NCBI RefSeq assembly: GCF_900108315.1
Contig: NZ_FNVB01000002.1
Location: forward strand, 1,202,562-1,266,561
Direction of reading: 5' to 3'
Length of the DNA: 64,000 bases
Source of the DNA: Saccharopolyspora kobensis
Lineage (GTDB): Bacteria > Actinomycetota > Actinomycetes > Mycobacteriales > Pseudonocardiaceae
Part shown: positions 26,509 to 34,123 of the stretch, in pieces
Layout: each line of letters begins with the position of its first letter
How positions within the stretch are numbered: position 1 is the stretch's first letter
The notes under the pieces: model-generated
Database searches by the model: none
What the model was told of the DNA's origin: nothing
What the model saw: the letters and a program-made list of their open reading frames with translations, nothing else
Made by a program: the position numbers and the translations under genes

Positions 26509-26538
26509 ACCATAAAGATCGCTGGTGGGGTTTGTAAA
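26509..26538 (-). promoter_or_regulatory. Promoter of the lactate operon
   Basis: On the minus strand TTTACA (26538-26533) and TATGGT (26514-26509) are 18 bases apart. Transcription would start near 26502, about 50 bases before lctP. The region is AT-rich relative to its surroundings and also carries the operator pair. Confidence 0.55.
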
Positions 26539-26547
26539 GGGGGATCG

Positions 26548-27300
26548 GTGGCCGATTCGGAGACGGACGATCGCGCGGGCTGGCGGCCGGTCGCTCGGTC
26601 GCGCACCTACGAGCTGGTCATCGACCGCATCGAGGAGCAGATCGTCAGCGGCCAGCTCGGCGTCGGCGACCGCCTGCCGCCGGAGCGCGACCTGGCGCAG
26701 ATGCTCGGGGTGAGCCGCGCGGCGGTGCGCGAGGCGTTCCGCGCGCTGGAAGCCCAGGGCGTGCTGCGGATGGCGGTGGGCACCGGCCCGGACTCCGGCA
26801 CCACGATCGCCGCGCTGCCCAGTCAGGCCCTGACCAGGCTGCTCCGGTTCCACGTGGCGCTGGCGAACTTCCCGATGGCCGACGTGGTGCGGGCGCGGAT
26901 CATGCTGGAGCGGGAGAGCGCCCGCAACGCCGCGCAGCGCGCCACCGAGACCGAGCTCGGCGAACTGCGCGCCCTGCTGGACGAGATGGACTCACCGGAC
27001 TGCGACCGGGAGCGGTTCAACGACCTGGACACCCGCTTCCACGTCGCCATCGCCGAAGCCGGCGGCAACCGGCTGGTCGCGGACATGACGATCGCCATCC
27101 GCGAGTCGCTGCGCCGCCCGCTGCTGGCGGCCTTCGACGAGCTCGGCGACGAGTGGTTCCCGATCGCCGACGGCCTGCGCCACGACCACCGGCTCATCCA
27201 CCAGGCGCTGCTCGCGCGCGATGCCGCCGCGGCCGAAGAGCAGGTGGAACGCCACATCCGGAGCTTCTACCGCAGCGCCTGGCTGCAAGATCTCGGCTGA
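26548..27300 (+). CDS. GntR/FadR-family regulator, LldR-like
   Basis: 250-residue repressor with an N-terminal winged helix (about 18-85, LPPERDLAQMLGVSRAAVREAFRALEAQGVLR) and a helical FadR-type C-terminal domain. In that domain D, H and H positions in FNDLDTRFHVAIAEAGGN and RHDHRLIHQAL would hold a metal and the acid ligand. The divergent lactate permease operon and the LldR-type operator between them indicate control by L-lactate. GTG at 26548 is supported by AAAGGGGG five bases upstream. Confidence 0.92.
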   Translation: MADSETDDRAGWRPVARSRTYELVIDRIEEQIVSGQLGVGDRLPPERDLAQMLGVSRAAVREAFRALEAQGVLRMAVGTGPDSGTTIAALPSQALTRLLRFHVALANFPMADVVRARIMLERESARNAAQRATETELGELRALLDEMDSPDCDRERFNDLDTRFHVAIAEAGGNRLVADMTIAIRESLRRPLLAAFDELGDEWFPIADGLRHDHRLIHQALLARDAAAAEEQVERHIRSFYRSAWLQDLG

Positions 27301-27389
27301 GGACCTGTCCGACGAGCTCGTTCTGCGCAGCGGTGCACGCGGCGCGCTGAACGCCTCCGGTGTTTCGAAGCGAGGAAGACGGGCTGAGC

Positions 27390-28190
27390 TCAGCGGGAGA
27401 TCGCGCGGGAGGCCGGGGCCACCGCGAGGTCGGCGGCGATGCGCGCCGCCGTGTCGCGCAGCGGGGACAGGAAATCGCGGCGGACGTCCTCCGGGCTGGT
27501 GCGGGAGGCGTGCGAGGAGATGTTCACCGCCGCCACCACCTTGCCCGACCGGTCCCGGATCGGTGCGGCGATCGACCTCAGCCCCGCCTCCAGCTCCTGG
27601 TCCACCAGCGCCCAGCCCTGCTCGCGGATGCGGGCCAGCTCCTCCCGGAACTGCGCGGGCGTGGTGATGGTGTGCGGGCCCAGCGGCGCCAGGTCCACTT
27701 CGGACAGGTAGGCGTCCAGGCCGGCGGGCGGCAGGTCGGCCAGCAGGACCCGGCCCATCGAGGTGGCGTAGGCGGGGAAGCGGGTGCCGATGTTGATCGA
27801 CACCGTCATGATCCGCGAGGTGGGCACCCGCGCCACGTAGACGATGTCCGGGCCGTCCAGCACCGACACCGACGCCGACTCGTGCACCTCGGCGACCAGC
27901 CGCTCCAGGTAGGGCTGGGCGATCTCCGGCAGCGAAATGCTGGACAGGTACGCGAAACCGAGCTCCAGCACGCGCGGCGTCAGCGCGAACACCCGGCCGT
28001 CGGTCCACACGTAACCCAGGTGCACCAGGGTGTGCAGGAAGCGCCGGGCCGCCGCGCGCGACAGGTCCGTCGCGCGGGCGACCTCGGACAGCGTCATCTC
28101 GGGCTTGGACTCGTCGAAGGCGCGGATCACCATGAGCCCGCGCGCCAGCGACTGCACGTAACCGCTGGTCGGCTCGGACGCGGACTCCAT
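27390..28190 (-). CDS. pcaR: IclR-family regulator of the beta-ketoadipate pathway (PcaR/PcaU type)
   Basis: 266-residue IclR-family regulator. The N-terminal winged helix (about 10-75, MTLSEVARATDLSRAAARRFLHTLVHLGYV) and the ligand-binding IclR domain (DIVYVARVPTSRIMTVSINIGTRFPAYATSMGRVLLA, ending VAAVNISSHASRTS) match the PcaR/PcaU/PobR subgroup. It lies 15 bases after pcaC on the same strand and is probably part of the pca transcript. Its likely targets are the two 15-bp sites before pcaI. Activator versus repressor role cannot be told from the sequence. Confidence 0.88.
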   Translation of the reverse strand: MESASEPTSGYVQSLARGLMVIRAFDESKPEMTLSEVARATDLSRAAARRFLHTLVHLGYVWTDGRVFALTPRVLELGFAYLSSISLPEIAQPYLERLVAEVHESASVSVLDGPDIVYVARVPTSRIMTVSINIGTRFPAYATSMGRVLLADLPPAGLDAYLSEVDLAPLGPHTITTPAQFREELARIREQGWALVDQELEAGLRSIAAPIRDRSGKVVAAVNISSHASRTSPEDVRRDFLSPLRDTAARIAADLAVAPASRAISR

Positions 28191-28205
28191 GGCGGATCTC
28201 CTGGC

Positions 28206-28592
28206 TCAGTCGGACTGCTCGTCGCCCAGGATCGTATTGGCGATCGCGAAGGCGCTGTTGGCGCGGGGTACCCCGGCGTAGACCGCGACGTGCATCAGGA
28301 CCTCGCGGATGTGCTCGGGCGGCACGCCGTTGCGGCGTGCTGCCTTGACGTGCATGGCGAACTCGTCCTCGCAGCCCACCGCGGCCAGGATCGCCAGCGT
28401 CAGCATGCTGCGGGTCCGCCGGTCCACCCCGTCGCCGCTCCACAGCTCACCCCAGGCGTAGCGGGTGATGAAGTCCTGGAAGCCCTCGGTGAAGGGCGTG
28501 GTCCTGGCGTTGGCGCGGTCCACGTGCTCGTCGCCGAGGACCTCCCGGCGCACGCCCATGCCCTGCTCGCGGCGGGTTCCGTCATCGGACAT
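28206..28592 (-). CDS. pcaC: 4-carboxymuconolactone decarboxylase
   Basis: 128-residue AhpD-fold decarboxylase that converts 4-carboxymuconolactone to beta-ketoadipate enol-lactone. Family motifs: TPFTEGFQDFITRYAWGELWSG, RTRSMLTLAILAAVG and EIREVLMHVAVYAGVPRA-like sequence (HIREVLMHVAVYAGVPRAN). Here it is a separate gene, whereas many actinobacteria fuse it to PcaD as PcaL. Its ATG shares one base with the pcaD stop (TGATG), so the two stay tightly coupled. Confidence 0.94.
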   Translation of the reverse strand: MSDDGTRREQGMGVRREVLGDEHVDRANARTTPFTEGFQDFITRYAWGELWSGDGVDRRTRSMLTLAILAAVGCEDEFAMHVKAARRNGVPPEHIREVLMHVAVYAGVPRANSAFAIANTILGDEQSD

Positions 28593-29353
28593 CAGAGGCT
28601 CCTCGTGAAGTGCTCCAGCAGCAGCCGGTTGACCGATTCGGGCTGCTCGGCGTTGGCCAGGTGCGCGGCGGGCGAGAGCACCTCCAGGCGAGCGCCCGCG
28701 ACGGCGGCGGCGATCTGCTCGGCGTGCGCCGGGGGAGTGGCCGGGTCCTCGGCACCGGCGATCACCAGCGTCGGGGCGCTGATCCGGCCGAGCCCGTCCA
28801 GCAGGTCCATGTCGGCGATGGCCTCGCAGCACCCCGCGTAGCCCTCGGCGTCGGCCGCGGCGAGCATGCCGCCGAACTTCGCGACGACGTCCTCCCGGCC
28901 GGCCAGCGCGGGGGTGAACCACTTCGGCAGCGACGGTTCGACCATCGCCGCGGTGCCCTTCTCCCGCACCAGCGCGGCGCGCTCGCGCCACATCGATGCC
29001 GGGCCGAGCTCGGCGGAGGTGCAGATCAGCGCCAGCCGGTCGACGCGCTCGGGTGCGTGCTCGGCCAGCCACATGCCGGTCATGCCGCCCAGCGACACCC
29101 CGGCGAAGTGCGCCTTGCGGATGCCCAGGACGTCCAGCAGCGCGAGCACGTCCCCGCCGAGCTGCTTGAGGCTGTACGGGCCGGGCTTGCCCGGGCTCGC
29201 GCCGTGGCCGCGCTGGTCGTAGCGCAGCACCTGGAACTCCTGCGCCAGCGCTGGGACCTGCGCGTCCCACAGGGTCAGGTCGGTGCCCAGCGAGTTGGAC
29301 AGCACCACCACCGGGGCGCCGTCCGGCCCGGTCAGTTCGTAGTTGACGTTCAC
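28592..29353 (-). CDS. pcaD: 3-oxoadipate enol-lactonase
   Basis: 253-residue alpha/beta hydrolase that opens beta-ketoadipate enol-lactone. The nucleophile S87 sits in GVSLGG, the oxyanion region is LSNSLGTD, and the late histidine is in SPAAHLAN. RYDQRGHGAS is the typical lid-side loop. GTG at 29353 overlaps the pcaB stop by 4 bases and is preceded by GGAGAAG. It is not fused to PcaC. Confidence 0.94.
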   Translation of the reverse strand: MNVNYELTGPDGAPVVVLSNSLGTDLTLWDAQVPALAQEFQVLRYDQRGHGASPGKPGPYSLKQLGGDVLALLDVLGIRKAHFAGVSLGGMTGMWLAEHAPERVDRLALICTSAELGPASMWRERAALVREKGTAAMVEPSLPKWFTPALAGREDVVAKFGGMLAAADAEGYAGCCEAIADMDLLDGLGRISAPTLVIAGAEDPATPPAHAEQIAAAVAGARLEVLSPAAHLANAEQPESVNRLLLEHFTRSL

Positions 29354-30705
29354 CGCTTCTCCAATTCGGCGTGTGCGGTCAGTGCGCGGTCGATGAAGGC
29401 GGGCGCGGAGCCGAGGTAGCCGGCCGGTTCGGTGGCCGCGACGACCTCGTCCTCGGACAGCACGGCCCGCACCCGCTGGTCGGCCAGCAGTTCGGCGCGC
29501 AGCGACGTGCCTTCCCGCACCGCGCGGCGGCACAACCCGGCGACCAGCTCCTGAGCTCCGGTGCGGCCGAGCGATTCCATCAAGCGGCCCGCCGCGCTCT
29601 CGGCCATCACCAGTCCGCGGGTCAGGTCGAGGTTGGCGGCCATCTTCTCGGGGTGCACCCGCAATCCGGTGAGCAGCCGCCGGGTCTGCGCCGATGCGGC
29701 GGCGACCAGCCGCAGCAGCTCGGTCAGCGGTTCCCACTCGGACTGCCAGGCCCCGGCGGCGCGCTCGTACTCCTGGGGCATCGCCGACAGCAGCGTCGCG
29801 ACCAGGCCCGGCACGCGCCGGGTCGCGGCGGTCACCAGCACCGCCGACACCGGGTTCTGCTTGTGCGGCATGGCCGATGAGCCACCGGCCTGGCCGTCGG
29901 CGAGCTCGCCGACCTCGGTCTGCGCGTGCAGCTCGACGTCCTGGGCGATCTTGCCGAGCGCCCCGGCTGCCGTCCCCAGCGCCCCGGCCAGCTCGGCGAT
30001 GCGGGTGCGGTCGGTGTGCCACGGCACCACCGGCTCGGCGAGTCCCAGCTCGGTGGCGAGCAGTGCGAGCACCCGGACGCCGCCGGTGTCGAGCGCGGAG
30101 AGCGTGCCCGCGGCTCCGCCGAACTGCACGGCCAGCCGCCCGCGAACCCGCTCCAGCGCGGTGACCGCCTCGTCGAGCGAGACCAGCCAGGTCGCGCAGC
30201 GGCAGCCGAACGTCGTGGGCAGCGCCTGCTGCAGCAGCGAGCGGGCGATCATCACCGTGTCGCGATGCTGCTCGGCCAGGCGCGCGCACTCGTCCGCGGC
30301 CGCGCGCAGATCATCGAGGATCAGCTCCAGGACGTCCCGTGCGACCAGCATCGCGGCCGTGTCGATCACGTCCTGGCTGGTGGCTCCCCGGTGCACGTGC
30401 GGTTTGGCGTCGTCGTCGAGCAGGGCGGTCAGGTCCCGCACCAGCGCGATCACCGGCGTCGCCGAGGACACCGCGCGCTCGGCGACCGAGTCGACGTCGA
30501 ACAGCTCCACCCGGCAGTGCCGGGCGATCTCCTCCGCCGCCGGGAGCGGTATCACCCCGGCCTCGGCCTGCGCGGTGGCCAGCGCCGACTCGAAGTCCAG
30601 CATCGCCTGCAGCCACGCCGCTGCGGAGGTCCGCTCGGCGACCGCCGGGGTGCCGAACATCGGGCCGAACAGGCCGTCAGATCGCGAAGAATACGGTTTC
30701 GTCAT
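29350..30705 (-). CDS. pcaB: 3-carboxy-cis,cis-muconate cycloisomerase
   Basis: 451-residue enzyme of the fumarase/argininosuccinate lyase superfamily that lactonises 3-carboxymuconate. The superfamily signature is present as GGSSAMPHKQNP near residue 275, with HRGATSQDVIDTA and the upstream ALTALERVRGRL helix. ATG at 30705 lies 29 bases inside the end of pcaG and has a weak ribosome binding site, so a slightly later start is possible. Confidence 0.94.
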   Translation of the reverse strand: MTKPYSSRSDGLFGPMFGTPAVAERTSAAAWLQAMLDFESALATAQAEAGVIPLPAAEEIARHCRVELFDVDSVAERAVSSATPVIALVRDLTALLDDDAKPHVHRGATSQDVIDTAAMLVARDVLELILDDLRAAADECARLAEQHRDTVMIARSLLQQALPTTFGCRCATWLVSLDEAVTALERVRGRLAVQFGGAAGTLSALDTGGVRVLALLATELGLAEPVVPWHTDRTRIAELAGALGTAAGALGKIAQDVELHAQTEVGELADGQAGGSSAMPHKQNPVSAVLVTAATRRVPGLVATLLSAMPQEYERAAGAWQSEWEPLTELLRLVAAASAQTRRLLTGLRVHPEKMAANLDLTRGLVMAESAAGRLMESLGRTGAQELVAGLCRRAVREGTSLRAELLADQRVRAVLSEDEVVAATEPAGYLGSAPAFIDRALTAHAELEKR

Positions 30706-31249
30706 CGCCCTGGATCCGGATGTCGAAGCGGTAGCCCTGGTCGTCCGGGGTCGCCAGCAGCGTGCCCCGGCGTGCTGGATCCACTGTAGACAGCACCGGG
30801 TCGGCGGCGTTGGCCTGCTCCTCGTCCGGGAAGTAGACGCGGGTCACCACCCGGTTCAGCATGCCGCGGGCCAGCACGGTCACGTTGATGTGCGGCGCCT
30901 CGGTCGCCCCGCCCGGTGCGGGCAGCGGGCCGGGCTTGACGGTGCGGAACCAGAACTCGCCGTCGGCGTCGGTCGGGCAGCGGCCGAAGCCCTGCCAGGA
31001 CGAGGACTCCGGGCGCGGATCGTCCGGGTGGTCGAAACGGCCCCGCGCATCGGCCTGCCAGATCTCGACCACGCCGTCCGGGATCGGGTCTCCCGCGCCG
31101 TCGAGGAGCCGACCGCGCAGCAGGAACGAGCCGGGCGTGCCGTCGGCGACGACCTCCGGGCCCTCGGCCCACAGGATCCCGCCGGGCAGGGCGTAGAACG
31201 GGCCGACGGTCTGCGACGGTGTGGTGGCGGGGGGAGTGGAAGCACCCAT
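30677..31249 (-). CDS. pcaG: Protocatechuate 3,4-dioxygenase alpha subunit
   Basis: 190-residue non-catalytic alpha subunit of the intradiol ring-cleavage dioxygenase that opens protocatechuate. The fold is evident from TPSQTVGPFYALPGG, the GVVEIWQADARGRFDHPDD segment, GFGRCPTDADGEFWFRTVKPG and HINVTVLARGMLNRVVTRVYFPDE. The iron ligands of the beta subunit are not conserved here, as usual. ATG at 31249 shares one base with the pcaH stop. Confidence 0.95.
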   Translation of the reverse strand: MGASTPPATTPSQTVGPFYALPGGILWAEGPEVVADGTPGSFLLRGRLLDGAGDPIPDGVVEIWQADARGRFDHPDDPRPESSSWQGFGRCPTDADGEFWFRTVKPGPLPAPGGATEAPHINVTVLARGMLNRVVTRVYFPDEEQANAADPVLSTVDPARRGTLLATPDDQGYRFDIRIQGDDETVFFAI

Positions 31250-32001
31250 CAGTCGTCGTCCTCCTCTTCCTCGTCCTCGAACACGGTGGCCTGCGAGCCG
31301 CGCAGCACGATGTCCCACTTGTAGCTCAGCGCCCACTCCGGCACCGTCGTGTCCAGGTCGAAGCGGGAGATCATCCGCTCGCGGGCCCGCTCGTCGCGCA
31401 CCGAGTTGAAGATCGGGTCCTGGTGGAACAGCGGGTCGCCGGGGAAGTACATCTGGGTGATCAGGCGCTGGGTGAACGCCTGCCCGAACAGCGAGAAGTG
31501 GATGTGCGCCGGGCGCCAGGCGTTGTCGTGGTTGCGCCACGGGTAGGCGCCGGGCTTGATGGTGACGAACCGGTAGTTGCCCTCGGCGTCGGTCATGCAC
31601 CGGCCGGTGCCGGAGAAGTTCGGGTCCAGCGGCGCCGGGTGCCGGTCGCCCTGGTGCAGGTAGCGGCCCGCGGAGTTCGCCTGCCAGATCTCCACCAGCG
31701 TGTTGGGCACCGGCTTGCCGCCGGAGTCCAGCACCCGGCCGCTGACGATGATCCGCTCGCCCAGCGGCTCGCCGTCGTGCTGGGCGGTCAGGTCGTGGTC
31801 GTGCTCTCCGCAGCGGTCCTGGCCCAGCAGCGGGCCGGTGATCTCGGTGAGGTAGTGCGGCAGGTACTGCAGCGGCTGCTTGGGGTGGCGCAGCGCCGAC
31901 GAGCGGTACTCGGGGGTGTCCAGCGCCGGGTGGGACAGCTCGTCGCGCTGGTAGTCCGGCAGGATCAGCCCGGCCGGCGACCGGGATTGGTGAGTGGTCA
32001 T
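31249..32001 (-). CDS. pcaH: Protocatechuate 3,4-dioxygenase beta subunit
   Basis: 250-residue catalytic subunit carrying the non-haem Fe(III). The ligand set is visible: Tyr in SAGRYLHQGD, Tyr in KPGAYPWRN, and two His in WRPAHIHFSLFG, with the arginine of WRP. The C-terminus is unusually acidic (FEDEEEEDDD). ATG at 32001 has a GGAGAGG ribosome binding site. A 160-base gap containing a small hairpin separates it from pcaJ. Confidence 0.96.
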   Translation of the reverse strand: MTTHQSRSPAGLILPDYQRDELSHPALDTPEYRSSALRHPKQPLQYLPHYLTEITGPLLGQDRCGEHDHDLTAQHDGEPLGERIIVSGRVLDSGGKPVPNTLVEIWQANSAGRYLHQGDRHPAPLDPNFSGTGRCMTDAEGNYRFVTIKPGAYPWRNHDNAWRPAHIHFSLFGQAFTQRLITQMYFPGDPLFHQDPIFNSVRDERARERMISRFDLDTTVPEWALSYKWDIVLRGSQATVFEDEEEEDDD

Positions 32002-32125
32002 GCTGCCCCGCCTCTCCGGGATTCGCAGTGGTGGTCGCGGTTGGGAGCGATCTCGCGTGGTGGTGGGTTCTCGTGGCTGGGTCGCGCCGCGATCCGCCGA
32101 GGTGCCGTTGAGCGGGTCTCCGGTT

Positions 32126-32140
32126 GACACCGCGGGTGTC
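32126..32140 (-). other. Small hairpin between pcaJ and pcaH
   Basis: GACACC (32126-32131) and GGTGTC (32135-32140) pair perfectly around 3 bases, 21 bases after the pcaJ stop in the transcript. It could be a weak terminator or processing site that lowers pcaHGBDC expression relative to pcaIJ. There is no U-run. Confidence 0.35.
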
Positions 32141-32161
32141 GGGCGGCTTCTCGTGCTCTGC

Positions 32162-32920
32162 TCATTCGATGGTGGCCTTCAGCTCCCGCAGGACCGCCAG
32201 CTCGGTCTCGGTCGGCGGCGCCAGCTCGGTGGGCGCGTCGACGGCCTTCAGCGGCCACCCGGCGGCGGCCCTGGCCTGCTCGACGGTCGCGCCGGGGCTG
32301 AGCTGGGTGAGGGTGAGCTCGCAGGTGTCCGGGTCGGGTTCGAGCACGCCCAGGTCGGTGATCACCTTGACCGGTCCCCGGCCGCGCAGCCCGAGCGCCT
32401 CCCGGTCGCCCTTGCCGGTGCCGTAGCCGACGGAGGTGACGAAGTCGAGCCGGTCGACGAAGCTGCGCGGGCTCATCCGCATCACGATGAGCACCTCCCG
32501 GCAGGACGCGGCGATCTCCGGAGCGCCACCGGCGCCGGGCAGCCGGACCTTCGGGTCGGCGTAGTCGCCGCCGATGACGGTGGTGTTGATGTTGCCGAAA
32601 CGGTCGACCTGCGCGCCACCGAGGAAGCCGATGTCGATGCGGCCGGGCTGCAGCCAGTAGTTGAAGATCTCCGGCACGCTGATCACCGAGTCGGCGGTGT
32701 CGGCGAGCACGCCGTCGCCGATGGACAGCGGCAGCCGGTCGGGCTTGGCGCCCAGCGTGCCCGATTCGTAGATCAGCACCAGGCCCGGGGCGTGCGTGCG
32801 CCGCGCCAGGTTGGCGGCGGTGCTGGGCAGGCCGATGCCGACGAAGCAGGCCGCACCGTCGCGCAGCGACCGGGCGGCGCCGACGGTCATCATCTCGTCC
32901 GCGGTGAACTCGGTCGTCAT
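32162..32920 (-). CDS. pcaJ: 3-oxoadipate CoA-transferase subunit B
   Basis: 252-residue beta subunit of the succinyl-CoA:3-oxoadipate CoA-transferase. The CoA-transferase catalytic region appears as LVLIYESGTLGA, in which the family's glutamate is the E of YES, and FLGGAQVDRFGNINTTVIG is typical of the beta subunit. ATG at 32920 overlaps pcaI by 4 bases. The partner subunit is immediately upstream. The thiolase pcaF that would act next is not in the window. Confidence 0.9.
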   Translation of the reverse strand: MTTEFTADEMMTVGAARSLRDGAACFVGIGLPSTAANLARRTHAPGLVLIYESGTLGAKPDRLPLSIGDGVLADTADSVISVPEIFNYWLQPGRIDIGFLGGAQVDRFGNINTTVIGGDYADPKVRLPGAGGAPEIAASCREVLIVMRMSPRSFVDRLDFVTSVGYGTGKGDREALGLRGRGPVKVITDLGVLEPDPDTCELTLTQLSPGATVEQARAAAGWPLKAVDAPTELAPPTETELAVLRELKATIE

Positions 32921-33735
32921 CGCGCGCTCCTCTCCCGCTTGACCTCGGTCTCCAGCCAGTCGGCGAACTTCTCCCGGTCCCGGCCGATCGGATCCCACTG
33001 CTGGTAGTAGGCGTTGTCGCGCTCGTAATAACCCTGCGCGTAGGACGGGTGGGCGCCACCCGGGACCTCGGCGACGGCGGTGACGACCCACTGCGGCAGC
33101 ACCACCGCGCCGGGCCGCGGGGTCAGCTCGTCGACGATCTCCTCGACGGTCACCAGCGAGCGCTTCGCGGCGAGCACGGTTTCCTTCTGCACGCCGGTGA
33201 TGCCCCACATCTGCACGTTGCCCGCCCGATCGGCCTGCTGCGCGTGGATGATGCCGACGTCCGGGTTGAGCGCGGGCACGGCGGTCAGCTGCTCACCGGT
33301 GAACGGGCACTCGATCGGCTTGATCGTGTCGGTCTGCGCGGGCAGGTCGGTGCCGCGGTAGCCGCGCAGCACCGCGAACGGCAGCCCGGAGGCGCCCGCG
33401 GCGTAGCGGTTGGCCATCCCGGCGTGGCTGTGCTCCTCGATCTCCAGCGGGACCGGCCAGGAGTTCTGGATGGCGTCGCGGAACCGGTGCAGCGAGCCGA
33501 CGCCGGGGTTGCCGCCCCAGGAGAAGACCAGCTTGCGCGCGCAGCCGGCGCCGATGAGCTGGTCGTAGACGATGTCGGGCGTCATCCGGATCAGCGTGAG
33601 GTCCTTGCGGCCCTGCCGGATGATCTCGTGCCCGGCGGCGACCGGGATCAGGTGGGTGAAGCCCTCCAAGGCGATGGCGTCCCCGTCGTGGACGAGCTCC
33701 GCGATCGCTTCGTCGAGCTGCAGGATGCGTGCCAC
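32917..33735 (-). CDS. pcaI: 3-oxoadipate CoA-transferase subunit A
   Basis: 272-residue alpha subunit of the 3-oxoadipate CoA-transferase. Motifs include ILQLDEAIAELVHDGDAIALEGF, LVFSWGGNPGVGSLHRFRDA and AQQADRAGNVQMWG, the last typical of CoA-transferase alpha subunits. GTG at 33735 is preferred to an in-frame ATG at 33789 because GAGGAG lies 9 bases before it and the upstream start would fall inside the operator pair. It heads the pcaI-J-H-G-B-D-C-pcaR run. Confidence 0.9.
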   Translation of the reverse strand: MARILQLDEAIAELVHDGDAIALEGFTHLIPVAAGHEIIRQGRKDLTLIRMTPDIVYDQLIGAGCARKLVFSWGGNPGVGSLHRFRDAIQNSWPVPLEIEEHSHAGMANRYAAGASGLPFAVLRGYRGTDLPAQTDTIKPIECPFTGEQLTAVPALNPDVGIIHAQQADRAGNVQMWGITGVQKETVLAAKRSLVTVEEIVDELTPRPGAVVLPQWVVTAVAEVPGGAHPSYAQGYYERDNAYYQQWDPIGRDREKFADWLETEVKRERSAR

Positions 33736-33753
33736 CCCGACCACTCCTCGCTT

Positions 33754-33768
33754 GTGCGCATAGTGAAC
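33754..33768 (-). promoter_or_regulatory. PcaR/PcaU-like operator, proximal site
   Basis: On the minus strand this reads GTTCACTATGCGCAC. It has GTTC at the start and CGCAC at the end of a 15-base unit, as in the GTTCG-AT-AATCGCAC type consensus known for IclR-family PcaU/PobR/PcaR proteins. It lies 19 bases before the pcaI start. Confidence 0.5.
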
Positions 33769-33772
33769 ACGT

Positions 33773-33787
33773 GTGCTTTCTGCGAAC
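33773..33787 (-). promoter_or_regulatory. PcaR/PcaU-like operator, distal site
   Basis: On the minus strand this reads GTTCGCAGAAAGCAC: GTTCG at the start and GCAC at the end of the same 15-base unit. It is in direct repeat with the proximal site, 19 bases centre to centre (about two helical turns), so two dimers could bind one DNA face. Confidence 0.5.
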
Positions 33788-33886
33788 AATAGGCTTGCGC
33801 GTTGAGCCAGGTCAAGGACGCGAACCCGGTTTCCCGCCGGCCGGCACTCGAGCCGGGGGCCGCACGGGACGTGGGAAGATCACCAG

Positions 33887-34123
33887 GTGAACGAGCATTG
33901 GGAGGTCGTCGTGCACAACGACGACAGCCAGTCGGCTCTGCTGGCCGCATTCGTCCTGCGCGAGCTGTGCGCGCTGGAGATCCCCGAGGCGGGCAGGCTC
34001 GCCCAGGAGATCGAGGCGGAAGGAGTGGCGCAGGTGGGCCGCTTCCCCGACCAGGCCCAGGCCGAGGACCTGGTGGTCGCCCTCCAGCGGCACGGACTGC
34101 ACGGGGCGGTGCGGCCGCTGTGA
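33887..34123 (+). CDS. Divergent ClpS-like adaptor protein
   Basis: 78-residue protein matching the core of ClpS, the adaptor that delivers N-degron substrates to ClpAP/ClpCP. The first strand and acidic turn (WEVVVHNDDSQSALLAAFVLREL) and the later EAEGVAQVGRF helix-turn align with typical ClpS. The histidine of the usual VHNEGK/VHHQG motif is replaced (EIEAEGV), so classical N-degron recognition may be altered or lost. The flexible N-terminal extension of ClpS is absent. The GTG start at 33887 is followed by a 4-base overlap with a DUF2017 gene, the usual partner of actinobacterial clpS. Confidence 0.75.
   Translation: MNEHWEVVVHNDDSQSALLAAFVLRELCALEIPEAGRLAQEIEAEGVAQVGRFPDQAQAEDLVVALQRHGLHGAVRPL

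Noticed and set aside
24763-26547. Long plus-strand open frame upstream of the GntR gene
   Set aside because: It is antisense to the lactate permease, composed of Gly/Arg/Asp/His-rich sequence, and continues into the real regulator only because no stop intervenes. The regulator starts at 26548.
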